DNA of 64,000 bases, from assembly GCF_000189635.1 (NCBI RefSeq), contig NW_002476399.1, forward strand, positions 62,001 through 126,000, written 5' to 3'. The first letter of the stretch is position 1. Every line of letters starts with the position of its first letter. Made by a program: the position numbers and the translations under genes. The notes beneath the pieces were generated by a model. That model saw nothing but the letters and a program-made list of their open reading frames with translations. It had not been told where the DNA came from and made no database searches. Below are positions 1 to 12,557 of the stretch, piece after piece. This DNA comes from Tetrahymena thermophila SB210. Lineage: Eukaryota > Ciliophora > Oligohymenophorea > Hymenostomatida > Tetrahymenidae.

Positions 1-975
1 AAGCTAAAGACTCTAACAAGATTACTGATTCAAATTATAGACAAGGAGATTATCTTCTAAAGCTATGAATAACTTTCCTTGAATTTAAATAACAGTATTT
101 ACTTAAGTAGAATTGAATTGAATACATTAGTTTCCATTTTATTACTAGTAGAATTCAACTTCAATTTTTTAAAAATCAATGTTGTACTGAACGATCTAAA
201 TTCCTTATTTATTATGTATTACGATAAATGTTTATAAAATGGTTAAAGAAACAATGCTTTAACTCAACTAAACTTAAAATTCATATAGTTAAAAGTTAGA
301 CATATCTACAAGATATGCTACAACGGTATCATTACCAATATTATATGAGAGGACAAATAAGATATTGCTTTTTACAAAATTAAAATAGGAGTTCTATCCT
401 ATCATATGAGTTTAAGAATCTATTAATAGGGTCCTTTTATCTAAAGTTAGATCCCAAACTGAAATGGAATTATCTGTACTTTGTAATAATATAGTCCCAT
501 TAACGTTAAAAGCTTTTAAATCTCCATTTTAAAGCTTTTGATTAGAGTAAAATTCTAGATCATCAATGCTAAATAGTTATATTTACTAGTTATAGATGAT
601 TGAGTAAAAATTTTTTTTGTATATCTAAACATCCAATAACTCCTAATCATAAGGAATATTTTAGCTTATTTCGTCTGCAACAGAGCATTATGCAATTTAC
701 ACACATATGTTCTATATAGTATTTCCAATATAAGAAAGATCACATAGCGATTAGCATTTACCATTTGAATAATTTAAATCTAAATTAGGTTGAAAGTAGA
801 AGTTTTACTCGCAAGATTTATACACACAAAGTCCTAATGATGTATCTAATTCAAAGTTCTGTAAACATAAAGTACATTGATCCTATTAGCATATTTAGCA
901 CCCAAGACCACAACCTTCAGATTTAATCAAGACTATTATGCTAGTTATTAAAAAGAATATTTATTTAGGCACCAT
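1..975 (-). CDS. Secreted or membrane-anchored Cys-rich protein, 3' part missing
   Basis: Starts at 975 and stays open for 325 codons to the window edge, so the C-terminus is outside. Residues 1-20 form a signal peptide (MVPKQIFFLITSIIVLIKSE). Residues 21 to about 110 are Cys-rich (GCGLGCQICQQDQCTLC, then CVYKSC, GKCQSLCD, NICVQIAQC), like the Cys-rich modules of many ciliate surface proteins. From about residue 150 the chain becomes beta-rich and resembles WD or other propeller repeats (STDNSISVWDL). Many TAA/TAG codons are in frame, so the standard code shows no ORF. Likely exported or at the cell surface; ligand unknown. A longer receptor-like protein is possible. Gene call firm, function not. 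Confidence 0.8.
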
Positions 976-2238
976 AAATTTAAAAAAGGAATTTTTTTAA
1001 TTTGAAGTGATTGCTAGATTAAAGTAATTAAAAATAATTTGTAAATTTTATACATTTTAAATTAAAAATAAGCTTTTGAATGAATGAATGACTTACTTAT
1101 TCTTTTGTAATTATTTACCTACATTATCTTTTTGATTAACTTTCAAAGTAATTTATATACATTCATGAAATCAATTAGTGATTTATTTCTTTTTTAATTT
1201 TTTACATAAATTTAATTTTAAAATATTAGAGTAAATTATATTTATTTTCTAAAATATAAATAACAGTTTTAATAAATATTTCAGTATAAATTTACTCTTT
1301 CACTAATATATTAATTTATTATAGAATATTTAAAAATAAAATTTAAATTTAATACTTTTAAATATAAATATCCTTACTGTTCTATTAACCAAAAAAATTA
1401 AAAAGGGAGTTTGGCTTTTTTTTTAATTAATTAAAAATTAAAATTAGGAGATTAAATAAATAGGAAGGTATTTATTTATTTATTTTTAAATTTTGCAAAA
1501 ATTAAAATTCTTTGAATATAACAAAAATTATATATATAAAAACAAATTTACTTGCTTCACTCCCTTTTTCTTTTTGATAAAAAATATTTTAAATATTATT
1601 AATTTAAAAAAAATAACTTAAAAATAATGTGAATTTTTAAGATTTAAATGAGAAATATTTGATTGCTCATATTACTTTTATTTGAACAAATTTAGATTTT
1701 TTTTGATAGTATTGCTGATGTTTATATATTTCATGCTATTAAAATAAGCCCACATAAATAAATTTTAATTTTATTTTAAAAGCTTAATGGTAGTATTGGA
1801 ATACAATGTAATTAAAACAATTTATTATTATTTATCTTTACTTTAAATATAAACTTTTTATGTTTTTTAAGCTTAAATTTATTCTTAAAATTAGTTTTTC
1901 TTGATAGATTTGTAAATTATTTCAGGTTAATTTCCATATTAATCCTTGTTGTCGGAATAAAGATATCCAATCTTTTTTTAGTAGGATGTACTCAAATATT
2001 AATTTAAATCTGCCTTAGTTTTTAATGAAATATATATATCATTTATATTTTAAAGCTGGCTGAGATATGAAAAGATTCAATAGAATATTTATATCAATAG
2101 GATTGGTTTCTAGCTAAATAATTAATTGATAAGCAAACAAATTAATACTTTCAAATTATTTAACCACTTTCAATAAATAAACAAGTAAATAAATTATAGA
2201 TATATAAATAAAGATTGATAGATATTCATATATTTTCC
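976..2238. other. Intergenic spacer between divergent genes
   Basis: Very AT-rich, with T- and TTTA-rich runs near 1420 and 1470-1490. It separates the start of the secreted protein (minus) from the start of the MORN protein (plus), so both promoters should lie here. I see no coding or RNA gene. Confidence 0.6.
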
Positions 2239-4154
2239 ATGAAAGTTACAAATACAGCACCTAATTAAATTATTTAATATCGAAGCTGCTCATCTAATCG
2301 TAGCCCTATTTATATATAATATCCAAAAACTTATGTAAAAACCATATAGATTCCCAAATATACTACTAACCTAGTGCATATATCTACCAAGCAAATTCCA
2401 ATTATAAATGTAAGATTTAGTAATTATTTAAAATAATTAAATGAAAATCTTTAAGTAGCCAATCTGTTACGCAATTATTTGAATAATAATTTTACTTATA
2501 AAGGTGAAGAAAGAGCAAAAGATAGTTTTGCCTACTTAATATCATAGTACTCCTATTTGTAAAGTTCAAAACTCTAGCTAAAAAAAATAAGAAACAACTA
2601 TAAATTAAGATTGCTTAGAAACCCTACAAACTTCAAAGGAGATAAATGAAAAAGTAAGTAACTAAATTATTTAATCAGAATAAAAAAAATTTTATTAAAA
2701 CAAACATAAAATATTCTATTCTTTATTCTATTTAAAATAAGTTTTACATTTCTCAATCATAAATTTAAATATTGTAGAACTTGGGTGTATATTAAGAATG
2801 ACTGTGTATTCTAAATATTAATGGCAATTTTTTTAAAAAAAGAACATTTAAAATATTAGCTAAATCTTTTATTAAAAAATATTTTATTTGCTGATAAAAT
2901 TTAGTCCAATCAAATAAAAATAAAACATTTCTATTATGATTTTTTTAATAAATTTTTTTCAAATTATAATAATTATTGTTTTAAACAAAATATTAAGTAG
3001 AACGAACAATCAATAGAATCAATAAATTTTATTAAAGGAATTAACAATTAATCTTATGAGCAAGAAAATAGTCTAGTTACACAGAATTTAAGCCAAAACA
3101 TATCTCTAATGTATCAAAATCCAGTCAGATAAAGTAATTTTTAAGTAGTATCATAACGATATCAAAAATTTACTCATTTTATTTTTTAGATTCACAAAAA
3201 GTCCTTTTCCCTCTAACTCCTAATATGAATAATAATTCATTTTTCCTAGACAATAGAGTTAATAAGCACTAAACTACCAGTTAAAATACTTCTTATATTA
3301 GTACAACAACTAGGATAAGAAGCTTGAGTCCTGTAATACTAACTCCTAAAGTTTAGAGAGTATAAAAAATACCTGTTATTACTAAAATGTATTCAAGTCA
3401 AATTAATTTACATCCAGTCTCCACTTCAATCATCAACACAATACCAATATAAAAAATAAATCTTATTTCTCCTTAAAATATAATAACAACAGTAATACTC
3501 TTTAAATTATTCTTAATTATTATTTTAAAAATTCATCATTTTTTATTATTTTTATTTTTATTGAAAATTAAAAATTTTGAAAATTAGATTTTAAAAAATA
3601 TGTTATTAAAATGAATATGAATTTTATAATTATTTTATTTACAGAATACAATTATACACAGAAAATATTAAGACGGAAGTATTTATGAAGGATAGTTGCA
3701 GAATAATTAAAAACAAGGGAAAGGAAAATTAATTTTTACAGATGGAAGCTACTATATTGGGGAATTTCTGAATGATTAAATAAATGGCTTGGGAGAATAT
3801 TATTCACGTGATAATAAATTAATTTATGAAGGTGAATGGTCATCTAACAAATATCACGGAAGAGGAATATATCATAATATTCTTAATAAGTAATCACATA
3901 ATTAGGAGAAATTAGCTGTAGATTATAATGATTTCGCTAATTATGAGAGTCTTTGGACAGAATATGAAGGGTAATTCTTCGAAGGATAGAAAAATGGAAC
4001 TGGTCTCATCCAATTTATTGATGGATCACAATACTTTGGAGGTTTTAAACATGATGAAATAGATGGAGCTGGTGTATACACTTTAAATAATGAAACTAAG
4101 TAACAAGTAACAGGAAGCTGGAGCCAAAACAAACTAGAAATTTTGCTGAATTGA
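2239..4154 (+). CDS. MORN-repeat protein, five exons
   Basis: Exons 2239-2409, 2504-2653, 3001-3133, 3190-3491 and 3645-4154 join in phase to 421 residues ending in TGA. The first 250 residues are Ser/Asn/Gln-rich and probably disordered. The last exon holds about five MORN repeats, for example DGSIYEGQLQNNQKQGKGK, LIYEGEWSSNKYHGRGIY, YEGQFFEGQKNGTGLIQF and YFGGFKHDEIDGAGVYT. MORN repeats bind membrane lipids or serve as scaffolds, and ciliates use them widely in cortex and axoneme. All introns begin GTAA and end AG. Exons 1 and 2 carry no recognised domain and are the least certain part. Location in the cell is inference. Confidence 0.82.
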
Positions 4155-4831
4155 AAATGAATTAATTTGCATTTTTATATAGCTTTAAAATTCAAAAATA
4201 AATAAATAAATAAATATAAATTTTGGAACACAAAATTAATAAAAACGATTAATTAATTAATATTTTTTATTAGTATTTAATTAACTTTTTATAAAATATT
4301 TATAATATCACTATTGAAATCAATCACTCTAAGAAATTTATTTAACAAAGTGTTTTTTTATTATTTCCTATCAGACTATTATTTGTTTATTATCAATTTT
4401 TTAATTACTTCTTCAAAAGTGAAGAGGAATTTGTTTGTTAATAATTATTTTCTCAAAATTTAACTTTGTTTTTTTATGGTTTTGCTATTGTTTGAAATGT
4501 TTATTTATGATTTTTATTACTCTCATGAAGAGAGTTGTTAAAATGAAGAACTGGTTCGTTATTAATTTGTAAATTAATTAATTTTCTTTTATTTATCAAA
4601 ATTTAACTTTTGATTTATTTATTTGTTTTATAAGATGTTTTAATTGTTTTGGTTATTTATTTATTTAATTAGTTAATTAGTGAATAGTTTGTTTTTTGCA
4701 GATTGAAAAAGAAGTATTTTAAATATAATTAATTAATAGGTTAGTTATTTTCTTGTTTTTATAATTAAATAGCATTATTAAGTTAACTTTTTGCATTCAT
4801 TTTGATTTTGTTATTTATTATCTTTTGTTCT
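4155..4831. other. Spacer between convergent genes
   Basis: T-rich, AT-rich stretch between the 3' ends of the MORN gene (plus) and the next gene (minus). No ORF of note on either strand; it should hold both polyadenylation regions. Confidence 0.6.
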
Positions 4832-6180
4832 TCAAGCAAAGAGCTTATTTGATAAAACAAGTTATGGGGCATTTAAATATTGTGCTTCAGTATATATCTC
4901 TTTTAAGATAGATTTGTAATTAAATTTGATTCCACCTTTCACAACGTCTTCATCGCTGCTAACATCATCGTCTTGAGACTATTAAATTCAATGTTAAAAC
5001 ATTAAAAATCTAAAAATTATATGAATATAATATATTTACATGAGTAATAACTTTGGAGAATTAGTTGGGGATTTTTAAGAAATCCTCTTTGAAAATTTTA
5101 AAAGTGAAGAGTTTTTCACCTTTTTTGTATACTTTATATCCATCTAAGTAATCATTCAGTTAAAATTAACTGATTAGAGGTGACTTTTTAAATGAACTTT
5201 CAACATTTTCGTTCTTTTCTGTGTTTTAGATGCTCATTTACTTTTTGTTAATATTGCTACCTAAGTTTTGCACTAAAGAATTTGTAGAAGAGCTAAGATT
5301 AGTGCTTGCTATAGATGTATTTAGAGAGCTTTCTAGAGTTTTGTTTTTTTGGTTAAATTTCTCTTGCAAAATTCTTTCGTTCTTGTCGTCTTCATTTTCA
5401 TCTTGTAAGTCTTCTTCCTCTATCTTTACCATACTAGCATCCATTAAATTACTAAGAATATTATTAGATTAAATTGGTTTTATTTATTGATATTATGAGG
5501 TCTTGTTGCAGTTAGAGTTTATCTCTTACAGAGGAACCCTATTCAATTATTAGTTAATATTTTCTTAGCTTTTAATGATTTTTTTTTGTTGCTATTCGCT
5601 ATCCTCAATTTCTATGTCATATCTTTGACTATTTGTGTTAAATATTTTAGTAGAAGAGTTTATTTTTATCTTTTCGTAGGATTCGAGCTAACCAATCACG
5701 CAAATTATATTTTCTTTATTCCCTTTATTCTTTTAAGTTTGCTTTAATGAGTTTTCCTTTGATAAATTTTTTTTATTTTCATCTTATGGAGCTTAGTTTT
5801 CTTAACAGGAATTTTAGGATCTTGTTTACATTCTATATAAGGTGTTACTAGGTCTAAATATCCTAGTCTTATCTACTTTTAATGTTCTCTAAGACAAAAT
5901 TCCTCTCTAAACTAAAAATTAAGCAGTAGATTCATTTTTAATTGACTTTTTAAATTAAAAAATTGATTAATATTCAAACAAAATTAACTTCATTTTTTAT
6001 AAAAAACTTAATATTTTGATCATTATGATCAAAATGCAAAGTTATGTTAAATGAACATAAATCAAAGTTAAAACTGCAATATTTTTAAAATTAACTAGCT
6101 ACCTATCCATTCTGCTACCATATAGATTTCTTGATCCTTTAGCAAGTATTTTCTGAGCTTTAGACTTCTGGGATTTTCAT
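4832..6180 (-). CDS. Unknown low-complexity acidic protein, three exons
   Basis: Exons 6180-6103, 5945-5040 and 4978-4832 give 376 residues with TGA at 4832. Most of the chain is Asn/Gln/Ser/Lys/Glu-rich and looks disordered (LVQRGILSQRTLKVDKTR, then EEEDLQDENEDDKNERI). A more ordered C-terminal piece has alternating aromatic and charged residues (YLDGYKVYKKGEKLFTF), followed after the last intron by an acidic run (SQDDDVSSDEDVVKGG). No enzyme motif or membrane segment is visible, and I do not recognise the family. The frame also stays open upstream of the ATG to about 6240, but no other ATG lies there. The 157-nt first intron contains a perfect inverted repeat. Confidence 0.75.
6013..6035. 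repeat. Perfect 11-bp inverted repeat with 1-nt spacer
   Basis: ATTTTGATCAT and its exact reverse complement flank a single T, inside the first intron of the neighbouring minus-strand gene. It could fold as a hairpin or be a palindromic protein site. Confidence 0.7.
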
Positions 6181-7889
6181 TTATGAGATGTTTAACCTTG
6201 TTGCGCAAGCTTGTTTTTTAAATATAAGACACTGGTCAGTTTATTTGTTTGTTTGTTTATTTATTTATTTAGATTTTATCTTGTAATACTAAAGTATTAT
6301 TAATTAATTAATAATTTAATTTCTAATTATAATTTGCAAACAAAGGCAATTAAAGCGTATTTATTGATATATTAATGATATGATATATGTGTGGTAAATT
6401 TCTAAATTCAAAATCAAATTTGCTACTAATTTATTTAATAATTATAAATTAATTTACTTTTATTATATCTTTCATCAATTAAATTTGTTTAATTACAAAT
6501 TTCAAATTTAAATTTTTTTTCGCTCAAAAAATTTAACATATATTAAAGAGTTAATTACCAATTACTTAATAACACCAAGCAAAAAAGATAATTCTAAAAA
6601 CACTCTCTTTTTGATTACTCCGCATAATTATTTATTTATTTATTAAATTTTTTAATTAATCTTTCTTAATACCCAAATTAACAACGATATTAAAAGCAAA
6701 CATAAATGATTCATTTATCTTTAAATTCATAAAAAATTAAACAAAGTAAATAAAAAATATTTCAAATTTAAATTTAAATAGAATTTTAAAGATAAAAATA
6801 AAATTTTAGTATTAAAATTTTATACTAAAATATTATATAAAGATTTACTTATTTCTCTTATTATTTTTATATTGTTTGCTTTATATCTAAAATCAATTAT
6901 ACTTTATATTTTAGCAAATATATTTTATAAAATGTCTAGCATGAATCTCATCTCATTCAATTAAATTCAAAAACAGTAAAAATTTATTCGTTAAACTTTG
7001 AAACAGTATTTTTTAAATATTAAAGCTAGTTACAACTTAAGTGTTAATAAAATAAATGTTTTTTAAGGAGAACCAATAAATAACAGTCAAATAATAAAAT
7101 AATTTTTATTTCAACTAACTGTTTGATGCATCCAATCTCTATTTCATCATCACTAATAATTGAATCACTTTTTTATCGTTAAAATTTTAAATTTAATCTT
7201 AAATTTAATTTAATCGCTTAAATTTAAAATTAATCAAAAAGTGAGGGTAATTCATTGAAATTATCAGAAATAATTAGATTTTAGTTTTTCTCTCTCTCTC
7301 TATGAAAGCAAATGCTCTCAAAAAGTTTAAAAGCTATATTTTTATTTTTTAATGAAGTAGATATTCTAATATAGAAATTTTAATAATCCTAAAATATCAT
7401 TTTATCTTATTCTCTAGTTTTATTTATTTATTGTAATCTTAAAAAATATTTATTATTCAATTTAGTGTGCTAGATTAAATTTCTTATCAAATAAATTCAT
7501 TCAACTTATTAAATATAAAAAGACTATTAATCAAAAAATTGTAATATAACACGCACTAAAATTCAATTTACTTAAAGATCAAATAAATTAAAAATGAAAG
7601 TAAACTAAATATTTAATTTTGTTTATTAATAAAACAAACAAAATTAAATGAATTTTTTTTTACAAAATTTTTTAATTAATTTTTTTTCGATAACAAAAAA
7701 TACAGAAAATTGCTTCAATTTTATTCTTAATATTTTAGTAGTTAAAAATAATTATTTACAATAATAGCATGCAAAATGAATATTAATTCTAATAATAATT
7801 TATAAATTTTAACTAGTTTAAGTTTAATTACTCTAAATAGTTTTTGAAAATAAATAATGGTGGCATAAATATATTTTAATTTATTAGTT
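6181..7889. other. Intergenic spacer with a TC microsatellite
   Basis: Lies upstream of the minus-strand gene at 4832-6180 and downstream of the ubiquitin protease. AT-rich, with a (TC)n run at about 7288-7301 and (TTTA)/(TTTG) runs near 6240-6270. Nothing coding is visible. Confidence 0.6.
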
Positions 7890-10800
7890 TCAATGATTTT
7901 TAATATAATTTTTTTAGGGAGAGCTATTCATATTATTGAGGTAGTGGTTTGAAATTTAGTTGTTATTATTATTGTTTACGAAATTATTTGAATTATTTTG
8001 TTAAATAGAGTTGTTATATTTATAGTTTGAATTGCTAGATGCTATATTCGATGTTCTTTTTGCTCTAACTGGGCTAGATTCATAATTAGAGCTGGAATTC
8101 TAATTTGAATTAAAACTGCTTGCTAAGATTTATCTTGGATCTATTTAAGATTAATTCCCAATTTTATTTTTGGAAGAGGAATCTGTTATAATTAATTGAT
8201 TAGAAGAGTTTTCATTTGAATTAATCCTGTTATTGTTAAGTGGAGGTTTGTATGTGAGTTTTTTGTCGATTAACATTTATACAGCTACAGAAGTATTAGC
8301 TTTAGCTTCTTTTGATTCATTTTATGCAAAATATTTGTGTTTTTCAGGTGTATATGTATTGTATTTGTTTCTTCTGCCTGCTTAGTCATAGCTGAGATGC
8401 CTCTGAGTTTCTGTTTAGATTTACTATCTGTTTATTTGGGGATTATTCATTAATTAATTTTATTAATCTTAATTCTTTTCTAAGTAGATATCCATGAAAT
8501 TAGATTGAGAACCCTATCTGTTTTCGTAAACAAGGTAGTTTATTTCATTGTTTCTCAAATTATTCCTACTCTTCCTATCACTAAATCTTTCTAATTTTTA
8601 ACCATTTAAACTTTGTCTTTCATGAATACTTATTTGAGTGTTTAAAGTTGTGCCATTTTGCTTAATTTAGTCATTATATTCATCTTATATTATTCTTGGT
8701 AGGTTTGAGTTTAAATAGTTACCGTTCTAATTGGGTTTAGCAAATATATCTTGATAGTCATTAATATGATTTTACTTACCATTTCTCATCTTTTAATTAA
8801 CTTCAAATGTTTAGTTGTATTCATTTAAGTGTTGATCATTTCCACCCTTGTACGTAGCAGTGTGTTGACTATTTTTAGTTTTGTATTGTTTTGAACCTAA
8901 AGAAGGTATTTCTCCCATGGAAGAATTGTGATAGAATGATAAATTTGGAGAATTTTCTCTGTTTTGTTAGTATCTTATATTATTAATATAATTTATATTA
9001 GTATTATTATTAGTGTTATTATAAGAATTATTAAAAGTGCTATCATGATTATTGTTAGTATTGTTTTAAAAAGAGGGTCTTTTCTTGTCGTCTTCGATTT
9101 AGTTTGATTAGTTTGTTTATGACTCTTAGTTAAGAAAAGAAGAGTTTTCTTCAAATTCGTGATTATTTCTAAATTAAATTAATGGAGGTAGACGGTCTTT
9201 TTGAGCTAAAGACTTATCTTAATCAATTAGTTTATCTTTTGAGTCAGAATTATTTTATCTTTTATTAACTGAAATTCGTTTCACTTTGAATTTAAAATTT
9301 TTGTTTTCATTTTAATCAAAGCTTCTTTAAGATTGCATTTCATTTTAATTTGTTTGTTGAGATTGTTCGTTTTAGTTATTGTACTCATCTTCGTTTAAAG
9401 GATAAGGTTTAATTGAAAAACTATTCAAATTTTAATCTTTTTTTATTAATTCAAGCTTTTCTGGTCTCTAACCATTGAAATTTTATTTAGTGTAATTGTA
9501 AGCGATTACACTGGGCATAAAATCGCTATCATTCATAAAACTGTCGCCCTATTTATTTCCTTTGATGATAGGGCTGCGATCTAAATTTTCTTAGAACTCA
9601 TTCGGTTTTTATTCATAAATTGGAGTCATATTTCCATTGTTGTTATCTATTTAAGCAAAAATAAATTGAATAAATAAATAAATAAGAAAAAATCGATAAA
9701 TTACTTTGTTTTCTGCTTGTCATTTAATTTGATTTTTCTAAATTTTGTTGTCTGTTTTCGTCATCAAATAAGCTTATTTAATTCTGAAATTATTTGCCAT
9801 TACTTTATTAAGGAGTTGATTTAACTGAAGAGATATTGTTTTGACTAAGAATATTTTGTTAGTTTACTCTTGAGTCTTATTTCTGAATGCTGAGTGCAGA
9901 AACAGATTTTTTTTAATTTTATGTTCCATCATTCAAAGAATTTTAATTGATAATAGAATTACTATTATTTATAAAGTGAGGCCAAAATTCTGGTCTTGAA
10001 ATAGTTTGTCTCTAAAACTTATCAACACTTGTCTTTGAATAAAATAAAACGTAAGCTTTCTATGAAATTATTTCTTTATATGGATTCTTCACGTAATAAA
10101 CTTTAGAATCATCAAACAAATACCAATCTTGAGTATCTCTATTCTTTGCATAAGCTGTATAATGTCCTCCTCCTAAATTTCCAGAATGGTTCTATTTAAC
10201 AAATTAAAGTGTAAGAATGTTTTTGATAGTAATTTTGATATAAAGTAGTTTAAGAACTTTATTTTTTGCTATGTAAAAAATTAAATATTTATTTGTAAAT
10301 TATTTGATCTAAATTCATTAATTATTAATCTTAAATCATCATTTAAAGAATGAAACATTTGATTTTATTTTATTTGAATAATTAAACATTATTTAAAAGT
10401 ATAAAAAAAATTATGTGGTTTTAGTTAATAATTTTCATTATCATTTTACATATAGTACCAATAAGATATACATTAGCTTAGGTATTATCTAGCTTGAACT
10501 TAAAAAATTGGGATTTAAACAGTTAAATAATGCTTTTCAATCAAATTTAATCATTGTTAATTACTTGAAGAAATTAATTTTGTAAAATTTTATTTATTTA
10601 GAAAATATGATTAGCATTAATTGAAATTAAATAAAATATAAAAAATTTCTTCTTGAAAGTATATTGGGTTAATAATATTTCTTTTCTACAACATCAATTT
10701 TTATTTTTTAAACAATTATTCATAGAATAATAAATTCTCAACACTTGAAATGATGATAGATTAGCAAAATAATTTAATTTTAGATTAAAAATTTAAAAAT

Positions 10801-12557
10801 TAAAACTCAAGATATTAAAATTGTCAATATTTTAATTTATTTCATAATATTCTTTTTTAAATCTGCTTTAAAAAATCCTTAATTTGGATGGATGCTTTAT
10901 TTAGGTTATTTATAAAAACCCACTTGAATATTATTTAAAAAATACTCTCAAAGATTGTTAATTGAGATAAATTTAAGTTTGATTTAATAACTCTAAATTT
11001 ATAATGTCTTTTTTTAAAATCATCTAGTTTATTTAAGTCATTATTTATTACACAAACTGAGAAAAGATCATAAATTGGTCTCATTTTTTCTTTTCCTGAA
11101 ACTTTTTAGCTGAGATCAAATTGAGTAATTTTGAAATCTATAAATTTGTTGATTTTTCCTCTGTTTTCTTTTGTGAAAGAAAATCTATTTTAAATAAATA
11201 TTTACTGACTTTTCAATTATATTTTTAATTACCTTTTTAAATGGATAATCAGAATGTTAGGAGTCTTCCATAAATCTATTTTTTTTGTTGAGGGCGTTCT
11301 TTTTTTACATGAAGTGCAAAGCCACCATTCACTTTTATCAAGCTTTTCTTCTTTTGTGAATTCCTCAATGCAATCTTCAATAGATATTATGCCTTTGGAT
11401 TAATTCTTGTCTTGTTATGGAATTGGAACACTCAAATACATAAAAGTATCGAATTTGTGGGAAACAGTTTCACAAACTAAACACTTTAGTGTTGATTTAA
11501 GTTGTCCTTGAAAGAGATCTACTACTATAGATTTATTTCTAAGAAGATAATTTTTCCAGGATTCAGCTGCATATGTTTCATATTGATCACTTTAATAATC
11601 TTTATCTTCAATTGCAGGTTTCTTTTTGACTCTATTTAAATCCTTTTTATAAAGAAAAATACTTGTAGCTGACACAATTAATTTAAATAATCTCTATTTC
11701 TTTACTTCGTGCAGTAAATCAAGTAGAAATATCAAAAATTCTTGAGAATCTTATTGTGAACCATCACCAAATATTGCAGAAAACTACTATATAGTATTTA
11801 AAAATACTTTTGGCACAATGTATTTATTGTTTTGACACCATATCATGCTATTATTTCAATAAAAATCAATAAATTACTCCCATAAATTGCATTGTTAAAC
11901 AAACTATTTAATTAATTACTTCACTAAATCAGCAAAAGCATAAGTTACTTTACCTTTAGATCCAAGTGGATTATTTGTATTAACCTCTTAATTATGTAAA
12001 TCACTCAAGAAATAATCCATTAGGGGTTAAACATTCAGAAGACATTAAAGAGCTATTAAATTATTTTAATGAAACTGAGTTATTTTAAAGCTCTCAAAAT
12101 GAACTTTTAGTTTCTATTTGAAATATTTTACCTGAATTGATAAAACAAGTATTTCCTAAATTTGATATACCGACCAAACCCAGAGGATCTTAGTCTGTTA
12201 ATTCATTATATCTCTGCTTACTCTGATGTATATCGTTTGGGATCTGACAATAATCTATCTGTTAAAAAAATACAAAATCAATAAATCATTTTGTCCATAA
12301 TTTCTAAACATCTATTTACATTCAGCTTATTTTCTCTCTTCAAAGGTGATTTTACATTTTCTACAAACTGTTTATTGCTATTTTTCCTCAATGATGATTT
12401 CCTCAAGTCTTCAGTTGCAAATACTAAAAATAAATTAAAAAAAGCTTGAAATCCATATATGAATTGCTTTAAAAATATCTTAATATTTAACAATCTATAT
12501 ATTTTGTATCTAATAAATTATGATACTTTATTAACTTTTAATGCCGCAGATGCCCAT
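7890..12557 (-). CDS. USP-family ubiquitin C-terminal hydrolase with long tail
   Basis: Deubiquitinase (thiol isopeptidase). Eight exons, phases consistent: 12557-12527, 12423-12320, 12258-12132, 12052-11878, 11847-11233, 11184-11052, 10191-9705, 9646-7890; 1142 residues. The Cys box [16 protein letters not shown] places the nucleophile at Cys83. [17 protein letters not shown] follows, then paired CxxC zinc-ribbon motifs (CLVCE, CTSCKK). The His box [11 protein letters not shown] has catalytic His405 and WYLFDDS the Asp near 422, so the triad looks intact. It is closest in pattern to USP4/11/15 but lacks their N-terminal domains. The chain starts MGIC, a likely myristoylation/palmitoylation signal. 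Residues 450-1142 are a disordered Asn/Gln/Ser tail. The 860-nt intron 11051-10192 is unusually long; that at 11877-11848 is only 30 nt. Confidence 0.9.

Noticed and set aside
5230..5472. Plus-strand ORF of 80 codons
   Set aside because: Antisense shadow of the acidic Asn/Gln-rich minus-strand gene at 4832-6180.
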